Shown: positions 20,763 to 31,654, numbered from the stretch's first letter. The stretch is 64,000 nucleotides of DNA from Watersipora subatra (GCF_963576615.1 NC_088708.1:52377196-52441195); one strand, 5' to 3'. Translations and numbers: made by a program. Notes: generated by a model from the sequence alone, not told the origin.

Positions 20763-22074
20763 GGATTGTCCTCGCAACAAGTGTATTGAAAGACGAGAGT
20801 GTAGACGTGATTGTAAGAGATATAGCAGCAGTGGTAGTAGTAGAAGCCCATCAGGGGATAGGTACAAGTCTAGTAGACAAAGTAGGAGTTTTAGAAAAAG
20901 TCCACATAGAGTGAGATTCACCAAAAGCAATAAAGATGGGCTATGTAGTAGTGACATTAAACAAGTTTTAAAAGTAAATGGGAAAAATGTTGAGTTTACA
21001 CTCGATACAGGAGCAGAAGTTTCTACGGTAACAGAAGAGACTAGTAAAATGCTTGGTCTGAGTTTGAGTAAACCTGAACGTAGTATATATAGCGCAGATG
21101 AATCTTCTCTATCTGTAGCTGGAATTTGTAAAGTTGAAATCAGAAGCACTTTTAGGTCAGTCGACAATTCCGTGTATGTTTTAACAGGTTCTAGGAAAAA
21201 TCTTTTAGAATTACATGAGTTACATCAGCTAAAATTGCTTGACATTAATAGTATGTGCGAAGATGATTTTGACCAAAAGGAGTTTCCTGACGTTTTTCAT
21301 GGTTTTAAAATGAACTTGAAGGAAAATATGGAACCTAAGCGTTTATTAACACCCAAACCAATGGTGTCTGGTCTTAAGGATCAAGCTGAAAGAGAATTAG
21401 ACATAATGTCAGCTAGTGAATCAATTTCTCGTTCTGGTGCTAGTTATGCCGGTGTAGTAAAGAACAGTGGAAAAGTTCAGAAAGCCTCTATATTGAACAA
21501 AGTGAATGAGTTTTTAGACGAAATAGAAAGCGACAGCTTTTTGGATGAGAATAAATTTGAGGAGAAAAGGAAAAATATTAGGTTAAGGAGAGAGAGGTTA
21601 CAGCGCAGGTTTGAGGAGCAGATTAGGGAGTTAGAGAAGGAGGAAATGGAATTGAGTGAGGAGTATGAGAGCTTTGTCGCCCTCCAAGGCGTCTTAGCTG
21701 AAATGGCCAAGGTGAAAGCCCATTTGCCCGCTAGATTTGCGAAGGCTAGGCCCGCGGTGGACAGCGTTTCTGCCGGCGCCCATGCTTAAGCAGAGAAGGC
21801 TGCTGGATTTGGCTCTTGTAATCCAAGCCTGGATGGCGATTCCAGGGAGGAAAGCTTGAGTGCGAAGAAGGCCAGGGTGGAACCTGTAGGCGTTGCTAAA
21901 AGCTCCCTAGAGGAGTCTTTTGAGACCCCAGGTTTATAAAAGCAGCAAGCCTGTCAGTACGACAGATGCCTGCACTGGTCAAGAGGAGTCCAAGACCCTT
22001 GACCTAGCTGCAGAGGAAGAGTCCTTGGGAAGCGAAGGAGATGATAGAGTATTTGGGATAAAAGGAAAATTGTA
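20744..22074 (+). pseudogene. Protease plus coiled-coil C-terminal region of LTR element D (RT to IN deleted)
   Basis: The frame resumes with the second zinc knuckle. It then has an aspartic protease (FTLDTGAEVSTV, near 21000-21035) and the PDVF / PKPMVSGLKDQAERELD segment that normally opens reverse transcriptase. Instead of reverse transcriptase it passes at about 21405 into a Ser-rich, then Glu/Arg-rich region (LRRERLQRRFEEQIRELEKEEMEL) predicted to be a coiled coil. TAA at 21787 interrupts it. Coding-like sequence continues in frame to a TAA at 21937 and then in another frame to TAG at 22074. It looks like the 3' ORF region of the element joined to the pol start by a deletion of reverse transcriptase, RNase H and integrase. 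Confidence 0.6.
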
Positions 22075-22153
22075 GTTTTGATCTTGGAAGTTTGTAACTT
22101 GATTGGAAAGAACAATATATGAAATTAGGATCTTCTGAGGTGGCTTTTTCCTA

Positions 22154-22165
22154 GGAAAGGGGGCA
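22154..22165 (+). other. Polypurine tract of element D
   Basis: GGAAAGGGGGCA lies directly before the 3' LTR, the position of the plus-strand primer in LTR retrotransposons. Confidence 0.7.
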
Positions 22166-22385
22166 TGGTGTGTAATCGAGTTTTGAGGTATTATGTAGCC
22201 TAATGATGTCTAAGGCAATGGTGAGACAAGTCAAGGTAAGTGATGCCTTTGCCATGGTATTAAAGCTATCAGATTAACAGCTTGATTGGCTTCTCGGTGC
22301 TATGACATATAAGCTATACTGCAACTCAAGGATCGGTTTATTCTACAGTGTCGTATTAAGGTATGTACCTGCACGTTATTTAACA
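22166..22385 (+). repeat. 3' LTR of element D
   Basis: 220 bp, starting TGGTGTGTAATCGAG and ending TTATTTAACA. It is followed by TAAGC (22386-22390), the right copy of the target duplication. Nine substitutions from the 5' LTR by eye, no indels. Confidence 0.88.
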
Positions 22386-22444
22386 TAAGCAAAAATCCTT
22401 TCCAATCAGAAAAGTCTCGAAACAACCTGCTTTATTCTTTCTCA
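22386..22444 (+). repeat. Dispersed repeat R, copy 1, middle fragment
   Basis: These 59 bp lie between the right duplication of element D and the left terminus of transposon T. They match the reverse complement of about 47164-47230 (blocks AAGTCTCGAA and GCTTTATTCTT). The last eight bases, CTTTCTCA, are the target duplication of T. Confidence 0.85.
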
Positions 22445-22451
22445 TGATTTA

Positions 22452-22580
22452 TGGACGGTTGGGCGACAGTCAATAGGGCGACAGACACTTAGGCGACACT
22501 TTCGGTTCGAAAGGCGACAACTTCAGACGGAAGGGCGACACAGCGGACACACAGGCGACAATTCTGGACATTGAGGCAAC
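22452..22580 (+). repeat. Left terminal array of transposon T
   Basis: Seven units begin GGCGACA or GGGCGACA (the last is GGCAACA), at spacings of 15-21 bp. The spacers differ from one another (for example CTTTCGGTTCGAAA and ACTTCAGACGGAA). Each spacer has its counterpart, in the same order, in the reverse complement of 29347-29478. Confidence 0.85.
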
Positions 22581-24628
22581 AATTCTGAGGGCAGGATTAA
22601 TTCAAAATATCAAGTCCTGTTATGGCCTGTTATGTTGTTGTGAATTAGTAGTGAACACTAACAAGATGCCAACTTTATTGATGCCCAGATCGGAATTCTT
22701 GCATTAGTATATTTTTCACGCATTGCTCCACCTTATTTCCTTGGCATCTATTACCTGCTTATATCCTCATTAATCTGATTACATTATTCTTTTACACACA
22801 GTAGAATTTCATATTGTATTATTGAATGTACCCAATATTTATTCAATTGAGATGGTTATTATTAAAAAAAACTGCTGAGATTAATCTGTATTTAATCGTC
22901 CAACTATTCTTCTGTTCATCCTTTTCCACAAATTTAACTCTAGAGTTTGTCAACTCCACACACTCAGAAGTCATTTAGCCAGTCACTATTTTCTTTTTCA
23001 CTTCCTTCCTTGAATGCTTGGAAAAACTGGCAAGTTGCTTATCAGTGTGGCAAGAGTCTGAGATTCTTTACCGCCTAATTTATAACATCATAGAGGTACC
23101 AACTTTTTTAACCCCTTTGAAGCGATGCATTCTTGAGTCACTAGCATACCGCTGTTGATGAGTCATTATACTATCTTTGGCTCATGTATCATGTATTAGG
23201 ATCCTCAGTAGTAGCTCTCAAATTAATGTATATTCTTGTTCTGATTGCAGTATGAAAATAAATACATACATATGAGTTTAGCTTGATACATTTTAATAAA
23301 TTTGCTTTTTGGTATATTTATACAAATAGTAAAGCTGATTTTTATCATATATAACTTTCAAAAATACGTATATCAATAGTTTGCAGCATTAATTTTTTTT
23401 ACAATGCTTTTATTCTGATTGATACTATGTAGATAAACCCATCTAGCGATAGAACTTCTCTTTCCTATCTAGAATGACAAGATCAGGTTCACGGTTATAA
23501 ATTGGCAACTGAATATTACTTTCTGCTAATTCTAAAACTTAAATGAAAAGATAATTTGAATTACAGGAGTATAATTATACACAGTGACTCGCAGGTACTC
23601 GAATGCACTTGCACTTCCAATCATACACAAAAATAATTGCAGGAAATTCCCTACACCACTATTTAATAAAGTTGTCATTAAAGTTCAAGCTGATGGCTGT
23701 CTATGTAATATTTTCCTATGTTTTCTGAAGTCTGTCCTTTGTTAAAATAGTCGTTTATAAAAAAGATTCACAGTGCGTGTTAAAATGCAAAATATAGTAT
23801 ATGATGTGGCACGTGGCAGCATTAACCTGCAACTGAGTATATATCACAAAGGTCTTTGAGGTGTTGATCACTCCTCATTATCTCAAACTACAGGTTGTGT
23901 GTGCCATCGGGATCTGTGACAAGAGTAAATCGGTCAAATATCTCAAGTGACTCTAAAGGTAACATGGCATCAGGACCGGTTGATTTCTATGCTTTAGAAT
24001 GGATCATTTCTCCATAAGCTTTCTGTGATGCTGTTTAGTCTTCTTGCAACAAGCTGCAGAAGTTAGTAAAATATGGATATATCTTAGACACCTATGTCAG
24101 AAAAATCCTTCATTCTTCATACTCAAATAAAATCGTGACAAACATACATCAGTGTGAACCGCCTATTGAGTCTGCATTGTAATGACATTGAATTATTATC
24201 ATAATTGTAAAGAAACAAGGATAAGGAAATCATTATTTCCACAAGTGAATGAGAAATCACAATAGGGAATTGTTTTTTCATCTCACACAAAGAGCAAACT
24301 TCTCCCAGCTACTGTGAATTTCGACGATCGAAACCATAAAACTATTTCTTCTCGAGGTAAGATAACTCTAAAGTTTCAACAATCAGAGACAAGATTGTCG
24401 ACATTTCAGCCGAGAACGTGACTTTTCGAACAGTTTTGAACAAACGTTCTGATACAAAAACAAGTTTTGGTGTTTTAATTGAATAAGCTAGATGCATTTT
24501 TAGAAACAAAACCTTAATGTTTTGTTAACTGTCTAGGCTAGCATAATCAGAGAAATCTCACCAATGGCGTTTAAAAATTCATGTTGCTATTTCGATTTAT
24601 AAAAACGTTTGTGAAAAAACAATAACAC
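22581..24628. other. Interior of transposon T; no gene seen
   Basis: Two kilobases of AT-rich DNA with no open frame of interest and no match to a transposase motif. It ends with AACAC (24624-24628), the left target duplication of LTR element B. Confidence 0.5.
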
Positions 24629-24833
24629 TGTTGTAGTAGATGTCTACCCTCGTTCACATATACACGTGTATTGTATCCGCATTATCACAGTAGGATTATA
24701 TATTAGGTTATTTGGAAAAATATATCATTCACACTTGCTTCCGGGCAGAACAACACGAGGTTGTTAATGACTTAATAAGAAAATCTATCGAACGCATCTA
24801 GTCTAGTGGCCGTGCTAAATCAATCTTACTACA
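24629..24833 (+). repeat. 5' LTR of element B
   Basis: Starts TGTTGTAGTAGATG and ends AATCTTACTACA. Same length as the 3' LTR, with six substitutions. Preceded by AACAC. Confidence 0.92.
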
Positions 24834-24866
24834 TGGTGGCAGCGAGAGGAGGTCTTCAGCAATGTT

Positions 24867-27800
24867 ATGGGAGACAGTGAGCATAGCGAAGAAGAAGATG
24901 CCGCTCCTGTGGTACATAAACATTACTCAATTCCAAGACTGAATCCACCGGACAAATTTGACTTCAGTGACCCAGGACAATGGACTAGGTGGAAAGCCAG
25001 ATGGCTCAGGTATCGGGAGGCAAGTAGATTATGTGAGCAAAGGGACAGAAAACAGATTAACACCCTTGTTTACACGTTAGGTCCTCAAGCAAAAGATATC
25101 ATCTTAGCCAAAGCTATCCCGGAGGATACACACGACAATCTAATTAATGCTTTCGATACATATTTTGGTGTTCGCACTAATACGATAGTAGAACGCGCGA
25201 AATTCAACAAGCTTGCTCAAGGCAACGATGGCATGGACGTATTTATCAATAAGCTGTATAGACAAGCTGAATATTGCAACTACGGTGCATTGAGAGAAGA
25301 ACTCATCCGCGATAGATTGGTTGTTGGCGTTACTGATGATTCGCTGAGCAACAAACTACAATCAGAATTAGATTTGACTCTCAACGCTGCTGTAGACATT
25401 TGCAGAAGATATGAATCAGCAAAGCAGGCACAGACGGTAGTGAGACCTGGCATTGAAGGTTCATCGGCGTCAGTAGACAGCGTTAAACATTTGAAAAGCC
25501 GTAGATCTATGAAAGCGACTGTCAAGAATGCTAGGCCCATAACGACTGATGCTGCTAGTTATAGCCCTAATTCAGCCAGTAAACCGAAAGCCTGTCACAG
25601 GTGTGGAAAAGGCTTCCACCCGAAATCATCATGCCCAGCTATCAAATCTGTCTGTAACCACTGCCGGATGATCGGACATTGGAAATCGGTATGCAGACAA
25701 TTATCTAAGGTTTCAGAAGTTCAAGTAGCTGAAAATATCTTGACACCACATTTCCTAGGTGAGGTCAAGCCGGTAAAAGTAGACAATCGCAGCTGGTCGG
25801 TGAGAATAAATATCACTTTCAACAACTGTCCCGAGGTCGTAAGTGTTTTTAAACTCGATACAGGTGCTGCTGTATCTGTATGCAGTGTAGATTCTTTCGG
25901 AGGTAACATTTATAAACTGTCTAAACCCGACAAGCAACTTGTAGGACCCGGTAACACTCACTTACCTGTACTAGGTTATGCCAATGCTAAGATGCGCATT
26001 GACAACCGACACATTGTTGAGAAAGTTTATATAGTTTCTGATCAGAACACTAACCTGTTAAGCAAGGATGCCTGTATTTCTTTAGGATTGGTTACTTGTG
26101 ATGTAAATCATGTATTCAATGTTAACACTGTTTCTGGTGATGTTGTAGGAAAACATAATTTTAAATCTGAATACCCTGATGTTTTTTGTGGTTTAGGCAA
26201 GCTCGCAGATCCATACACGATACAGATACGAGACAATGCGAAACCAGTAGCGTTGCATATCCCGTACGAAGTATCGATGCCCCGTTTGCGGATCGTAAAG
26301 AAGCAGCTGGACGATATAGAACGAAAGGAGGTCATTTCAAAGGTGACCGTACCTACAGACTGGTGTGCGGGTATGGTCCAGGTTCCGAAGGCAGACCAAA
26401 ATTAGATCCGAATTTGTGCCGACCTTACAAATTTAAACAAGGCCGTACGGCGTGACACATATCCAAGTACGTCAGTCGATAGCTCGCTTGCTAAGATATC
26501 AGGTGCAAAGTTAATGAGCAAGCTTGATGCAAACTCGGGCTATTATCAAATTCCGCTATCTGACGAATCCCGGCTACTTACGACATTCGTGACTCCTTTT
26601 GGGCGTTATTGCTACAATAGGGTTCCATTCGGACTAGTCAGCGCCGGCGACATCTTTTAACGGTGTATATATAACATTCTCGAAGGTCTTGACGGTGTTG
26701 TCTGTCACATGGACGACTTATTAGTATACAGCTCTGTCAGCGAACAGGAGCATGATGATCGTGTCTGCAAAGTGCTCCAACGCCTGAGGGCGGCCGGCAT
26801 GACACTTAATGCAGAGAAATGTTGCTTCAGCCAACGCTCCACGAAATTTTTAGGTCATTTGGTAGATGCAGAAGGCGTGAGACCCGATCCCGATCGTATC
26901 AGAAATAATCAAAATCTCGCTGACCCAACAAATATAACTGAACTACAATCACTCTTAGGTACCGTGAATCAGTTGGAAAAGTTCTCGCCACGCATCACTG
27001 AATTGACGATACCACTTCGTGCTGTCCTCAAGTCGCCACATTGGGTCTGGGACGTTGCCCAAAAGCAAGCCGTGTCTGACATTAAGTGTGAATTGTCAAA
27101 GGCTCCGTGTTTAGCATGGTACAGCATCGACAAACCAATAATCGTAATGTGTGACGCTTCCAATCAGGGTCTAGGAGCAGTTTTGCTACAAGTGCAATCC
27201 GATGGCTCCCGAAGGCTAGTAGCATGTAAATTCCGATCTTTAACCGAAACCGAACAGCGCTGGTCACCTATAGAGAAAGAGGCACTAGGTATAGCGTGGT
27301 CATGTGCTAAGTTCGATAGATACATTCTTGGCCATCAGGACGTGACAGTCGAAACTGATCACAAGCCGCTAGTGCCCATATTTAATTCGAAGGCGGTAAA
27401 CGATCTTACGATTCGCATTCAAAGACAAAGGTTACATGCAATTAAGTACACTTTTGTGACTAAAGACATACCGGGAAAGTCGAATTATGTGGCAGATCTG
27501 CTTTCACGCCGACCAGTAGGTAGACCAGACATCGAGGACAAGAAGCTCGCCGATGAAATTGAGGTGTACACTATATCGTTTCTATCGCAACTACCAGCGA
27601 CGGACCGCAGGCTTAACGAGATTAAACACGCACAGCTGGAGGATACAACATGTAGGCAAATCAGGCAATACGTGCGACATGGTTGGCCATTTTACTTATC
27701 AGACTTGCAGACGAACCTGAAGCCATATTGGCAAGTTCAAGGAGATCTGAGTCTGGTGGACAATGTTCTCATGTATATGGACCGTTTGGTAATACCTCTT

Positions 27801-28868
27801 CCGATGCTCGCAGACATTCTTTCTAGATTGCATTGCGGCCATCAGGGCATCACAAAATGCAGAGAGAGAGCCCGCCAGTCAGTCTGGTGGCCAGGCATTT
27901 CTTCCGAGATTTCCGAAATGATAAAGTCATGTAGAACATGCCAAACATACTCTAGCAAAAGGACTGAACCGTTGCAACCGTCAATCTTCCCCGACCGCCC
28001 ATGGCAGCGTGTAGCCACCGACATGTTTCATTGGCAAAGCAAAGACTATGTACTAGTTATAGACTATTATTCTAGGTACATAGAAGTGATAAAGCTAGAT
28101 CGAACCGATAGCGACTCCGTGATCAACGCACTGAAGTCCGTATTCGCTCGTCACGGTATTCCACAGTCTGTCATATCTGACAATGGCCCGCAGTACGCTA
28201 GCCAACAGTTCAAGAGGTTTGCTGAAGAATACAATTTCGTCAGCATAACCAGCTCACCGAGATTTTCACAAGCTAATGGAGAAGCAGAGCGTGCCGTGCT
28301 CACTGTTAAAAATCTGTTACACAAATCATCCGACCCGTATAGAGCGCTACTAGCGTATAGGAACACGCCCATACAGAACGGTTATTCTCCTGCCGAACTA
28401 CTTATGGGACGCCGTTTAAGATCGGACATACCCGTTGATCCGAAGTCACTCCTACCGAATCCTCCTGACATGGAGATAGTCAGGTCGAAAGAACAGGATT
28501 ACAAATCCTGCATGAAGAGAAACTTTGACAGCCGCCACAGAGCGAAAGAGTTATCTCCGTTATCGCAAGGTGATGACGTGTACATTAGGGATCTCGACAG
28601 AGCAGGCGTTGTTACCAAAAACCTTCCAGGACGCTCGCATGAAGTACACACACCGAACGGCAGCGTACGTCACAACCGTCAAGCTCTCTGCCGATTGTCA
28701 CCGAACAATCAGGACACTGTCGAACCGAGCACTCTCCCACTAGTCGAGCGTGAGGCCGGATCCAACACTGATGCAGTACGACAACCTATGTCAATTTCTG
28801 ACAATCAGCCACCAGTACTACGCCGCAGCACTCGCATACGTAGACCTGTAAAGCGCATGGATCTGTGA
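24867..28868 (+). pseudogene. gag-pol: Gag-Pol of LTR element B, two in-frame stops
   Basis: 1,334 codons in one frame, ATG at 24867, stop at 28866-28868. Two CCHC knuckles lie at about residues 243-275 (CHRCGKGFHPKSSC, CNHCRMIGHWKSVC) and protease LDTGAA at about 330. Codon 513 (26403) is TAG and codon 598 (26658) is TAA, both inside reverse transcriptase; the catalytic MDD motif follows near residue 614. RNase H CDAS is at about 762 and integrase HHCC at about 989-1025. The D,D,E set is intact (TDMFHW about 1051, SDNGPQ about 1105, EAERAV about 1139). No frameshift is seen. The TAA sits where the family normally has Gln, consistent with a C-to-T change. The copy cannot make full-length Pol without readthrough. 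Confidence 0.9.
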
Positions 28869-29036
28869 GCAGCCGATAATTCATTCGTTGCTAGGTCTTG
28901 TACATTTATACTCACTCTTGTTATTTTTAGTTTACGGCTTATATGTTTGCTCCGTTCGGCATAGTTTGTAATGCCTTCTTTCTGTATGCCCAATCCACAT
29001 ATGCCTTACCTACTTCTTATTTTGTATTAAGGGAGA

Positions 29037-29241
29037 TGTTGTAGTAGTTGTCTTCCCTCGTTCACATATACACGTGTATTGTATCCGCATTATCACAGTA
29101 GGATTATATATTAGGTTATGTGGAAAAATATATCATTCACTCTTGCTTTCGGGCAGAACAACACGAGATTGTTAATGACTTAATAAGAAAATCTATCGAA
29201 CGCATCTAGTCTAGTGGCCGTGCTAAATCAATCTTACTACA
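29037..29241 (+). repeat. 3' LTR of element B
   Basis: Starts TGTTGTAGTAGTTG and ends AATCTTACTACA, followed by AACAC. The purine tract AAGGGAGA lies at 29029-29036. Confidence 0.92.
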
Positions 29242-29346
29242 AACACTGTCAAGGCTACATTTCAAAAATATACGTAAGCATTGCACACGATGACAGCTTG
29301 TCATAGTTTGTCAGTACATTACCTTGCCTTCAACCTAACAGCAAAT

Positions 29347-29478
29347 TTGTCGCCTTTCAGTCTGGAATTGTCGCCGGTTTGTCTGCCGTGTCGCCTTTCC
29401 GTCTGAAGTTGTCGCCCTTCAAACCGAAAGTGTCGCCTAAGTGTCTGTCGCCCTAGTGACTGTCGACCAAAAGTCCAG
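29347..29478 (-). repeat. Right terminal array of transposon T
   Basis: Seven units of TGTCGCC (outermost TGTCGACC), the inverted counterpart of 22452-22580 with matching spacers in matching order. Outside it lie GTCCAGTTAC and then the target duplication CTTTCTCA. Confidence 0.85.
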
Positions 29479-29482
29479 TTAC

Positions 29483-30166
29483 CTTTCTCACTCCCATCTT
29501 GCGTGTAGTTGATCGAGGAATTAATAAATAATCATGCTGTATTTAGAATATTGCATCATCTTCATATCGCCACAAGCTCAATGTTGAGGTGAGTAGACGC
29601 TGAGTGGAGCCTTGTTGTAAATTGATGAAACAACAACCAGTAAATCTCTAGCCTGTATAGAAACCTCGGTTTGGTTTGTGTACAGGCTAGTTTACTACAA
29701 AAAGAACACAAGGTTTAGCAACAGCTTTTATTGAATTATGTGTTATTTTCCGTGATGGGCTGATTTCGTTCTGGGTGCTCTACTTGTTTATTGGGCCTAT
29801 TGATCAGGGGAATTATTTTATTACAAAATATTTGCATTAATATCCCAAACGCCCATCCTTCTTTTGCCTTATTAATATTATCACATGTTGTGTGACAAGC
29901 TGATTTTGGTGGCAAACTTTCAATTGTGACTGCTAACAGGTTGACTCGAATCCCAGCTAATCAATGATCAGGACACGCCTAGCCAAAAACAAGGAATAAG
30001 ATTATTCCTAGCCAAAATGAGTAGGCCTACAATGTAACAGTATTTATACCCTTCACAACACTACTGATAGCATAGGTCAGCAGATATGAAGCGGTCTTGA
30101 TGTTTCTTAGTAGTAGTCAGAGCCAATTACCGGTATTAGTTCCTAAACTACTCTTACAGTAACCTT
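29483..30166 (+). repeat. Dispersed repeat R, copy 1, right fragment
   Basis: Matches the reverse complement of 46509-47170 over its whole length. Shared blocks include CCCATCTTGCGTGTA, TTGTAAATTGATGAAACAAC, CGCCCATCCTTCTTTTGCC, AAGATTATTCCTAGCC and AGAGCCAATTACCGGTATTAG. It is non-coding. Small indels and roughly 15% mismatch (by eye) separate the copies. Confidence 0.85.
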
Positions 30167-30464
30167 ATATTCCAAACTACGGCGTTTTCATGATGGTTGC
30201 AATTAACTGTTCGTTTTTGAGCTTTTAAGAGCTTGTAATCACATTTCCACAATTTTGCACCTACAACACAGCAGAGTGAGACATGGTGAACCTTTTGATA
30301 CCAAATAACTGTAATGTGAATTTTGTTGCGAGTAAACCTTTAACGTCACAGGAAGCTGGTAGCTCTTTTTAGTACGCTTACTCAAATTATACATTGGCAA
30401 TGTGCCAGGCTAAAAGCAAGTGGCGGGCAACTCTCATTACCTCTAATTGTTTATATATATGCTG

Positions 30465-30556
30465 TTTTTTAATACCCGGGCAACGCCGGATAGCACAGCT
30501 AGTAAATATATATATATAAACTAGCTATACTACCCGGTGTTGCCCGGGTAATAAAA
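30465..30556. repeat. 92-bp near-perfect palindrome (CCCGGGCAAC arms, AT centre)
   Basis: The left arm reads TACCCGGGCAACGCCGGATA then CACAGCTAGTAAATATA. The right arm in reverse complement is TACCCGGGCAACACCGGGTA then TATAGCTAGTTTATATA. The centre is a TA run near 30510. It would extrude a GC-rich hairpin in AT-rich DNA. Similar ACCCGGGCAACGCCGG termini occur in dispersed elements of many invertebrates, so it may be two such ends head to head. Confidence 0.85.
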
Positions 30557-30600
30557 AAGTCTTTGGACAGAAAATTTATTTGTATTTAATATATAATAGA

Positions 30601-31330
30601 GAACTTGTGAAATTTCTGAAAGCAAAAAATATTAACTTGCAACATATTCATTATGTAAGTGATGGATTTGCATCGCAAATCAAAAATCGGTTAACAGTGC
30701 AGAACTTGATTGGCCATAGGGAAGAAATTGGGTATGCCAGCTGACTGGAGTTTTTGTGAGACATCACATGGCAAAGGTGCAGTAGATGGTGTTGGGAAGC
30801 ATCAAACAACAGGTTCTAATGACAGTGTATCGAGGATGCTACGTCGTAAACTCGGCAAAGTCATTTGCAGAAGCTGCAACAATAATAACTTCCAAATCAG
30901 TAAAACCAATGAAGAGTTTATACATCTCAAAAAATATGATCACTAAAACAGTTAAGATCTGCAAAGAACGCTGGTCCACTGCACCTCCAATTCATGGCAT
31001 TCAATCTTGCCATCAGATAGCAATTAAAGAAGATGGTGATGTTACTTTGGTGGAATAGTGTTCTTCCACTTGGCAGCCAGCTCCAACCACAATGAGCAGC
31101 GAACCTAATCAAAAGGTAACCACAGGAGATACTTCACCAACATTGACTCAGTTCTTATGACAAAGGCTGGTTGCATTGGCCTATGACTCTGAAGTCAGCT
31201 TTGGAGAAATTCTCACAGGGGAAGCTAATGAAGGTAGCTGCACTATAAAGTACATACACTGTGCACGCGAGCAGTTCATGTGGCCAAACCTCGACGACAT
31301 AAGAACCACCCTCAGGAATTATCTTCTTAA
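30601..31330 (+). pseudogene. Decayed gene of an SDG / TSHGKG transposon-like family
   Basis: The frame from 30601 reads HIHYVSDGFASQIKNR. After a frameshift near 30715 it reads PADWSFCETSHGKGAVDGVG. After another near 30795 it runs through a helical segment to a TAG near 31056. A C-terminal block AYDSEVSFGEIL...FMWPNLDDI lies at about 31160-31310. I recognise this order (SDG..SQ.KN, ADW.F..TSHGKG..DG.GG, then VAYD....GE...F.WP..DD) from multicopy uncharacterised proteins in invertebrate genomes that behave like transposon genes. I cannot name the family. The conserved Asp, His and Lys residues suggest a nuclease-like core (inference). Confidence 0.55.
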
Positions 31331-31654
31331 AGTATTTCCAGTGATTGTACTAGCAGCAACTACCAGGTCACTGAGATACTTTGTCATAAAAAATGAGGCA
31401 ATAATAATGGCATATGTTTTTTTTAAAAATGGTTTACTGCATGAAAGTCTGACAATCTTTAAGTTATATGTGTTTTATGTTTAAATAAAATAAATGCAAT
31501 ATATAGTAATTTTAAACTTTTGGTTGGTTTAACACAAGTATATTCAATGTTACAACTACAACTCATAACAATTTGTGATCTTACAACCACAAAACATAGA
31601 AAAATGCTTAATTTTTTATGTTATTTTCGTCTCGTGCGTCACAGCCCCAAAGGT

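Larger units (their letters stand above)
11054..22385 (+). mobile_element. LTR retrotransposon D (Ty3/Gypsy-type, internally deleted, with nested insertion)
   Basis: An 11.3 kb insertion bounded by two 220-bp LTRs and a 5-bp target duplication, TAAGC (11049-11053 and 22386-22390). By eye the LTRs differ at 9 of 220 positions. A primer-binding-type TGG sequence follows the left LTR and a purine tract precedes the right LTR, so the element is on the plus strand. Its own coding part (19840-22074) has Gag, zinc knuckles and protease but no reverse transcriptase, RNase H or integrase. The 8 kb between leader and Gag holds inverted motif arrays, a LINE fragment and the complete LTR element A. Removing D restores repeat R, as its empty paralogue at 46509-47305 shows. 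Confidence 0.85.
24629..29241 (+). mobile_element. LTR retrotransposon B (Ty3/Gypsy), near-complete with two stops
   Basis: 4,613 bp with 205-bp LTRs (24629-24833 and 29037-29241) and the 5-bp duplication AACAC (24624-24628 and 29242-29246). The LTRs differ at six positions by eye. The single Gag-Pol frame is full length except for two nonsense codons in reverse transcriptase. TGGTGGCAGCGAGAGG follows the 5' LTR (primer binding) and AAGGGAGA precedes the 3' LTR (purine tract). It is inserted in transposon T, about 100 bp inside T's right array. Confidence 0.92.
22445..29482. mobile_element. Terminal-array transposon T (GGCGACA repeats), unclassified
   Basis: A 7.0 kb insertion flanked by the 8-bp duplication CTTTCTCA (22437-22444 and 29483-29490). 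Its ends are matching inverted repeats of about 130 bp, each built of seven GGCGACA-type units of 15-21 bp. The empty paralogue of repeat R at 46509-47305 reads straight through the target. T contains LTR element B (4.6 kb), so T itself is about 2.4 kb. That interior has no gene I can see and is therefore non-autonomous. An 8-bp duplication fits hAT or P-type transposases. Short-unit terminal arrays recall foldback/Galileo elements of the P superfamily, but the family is unproven. Confidence 0.8.

Noticed and set aside
11057-22169. Element D LTRs starting at TGTGTAATCG
   Set aside because: With that start the flanking five bases do not match; starting at TGG gives TAAGC on both sides.
22452-22580. 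CRISPR-like repeats and spacers (GGCGACA with different spacers)
   Set aside because: The same spacers occur in the same order, inverted, at 29347-29478, so they are transposon terminal repeats.
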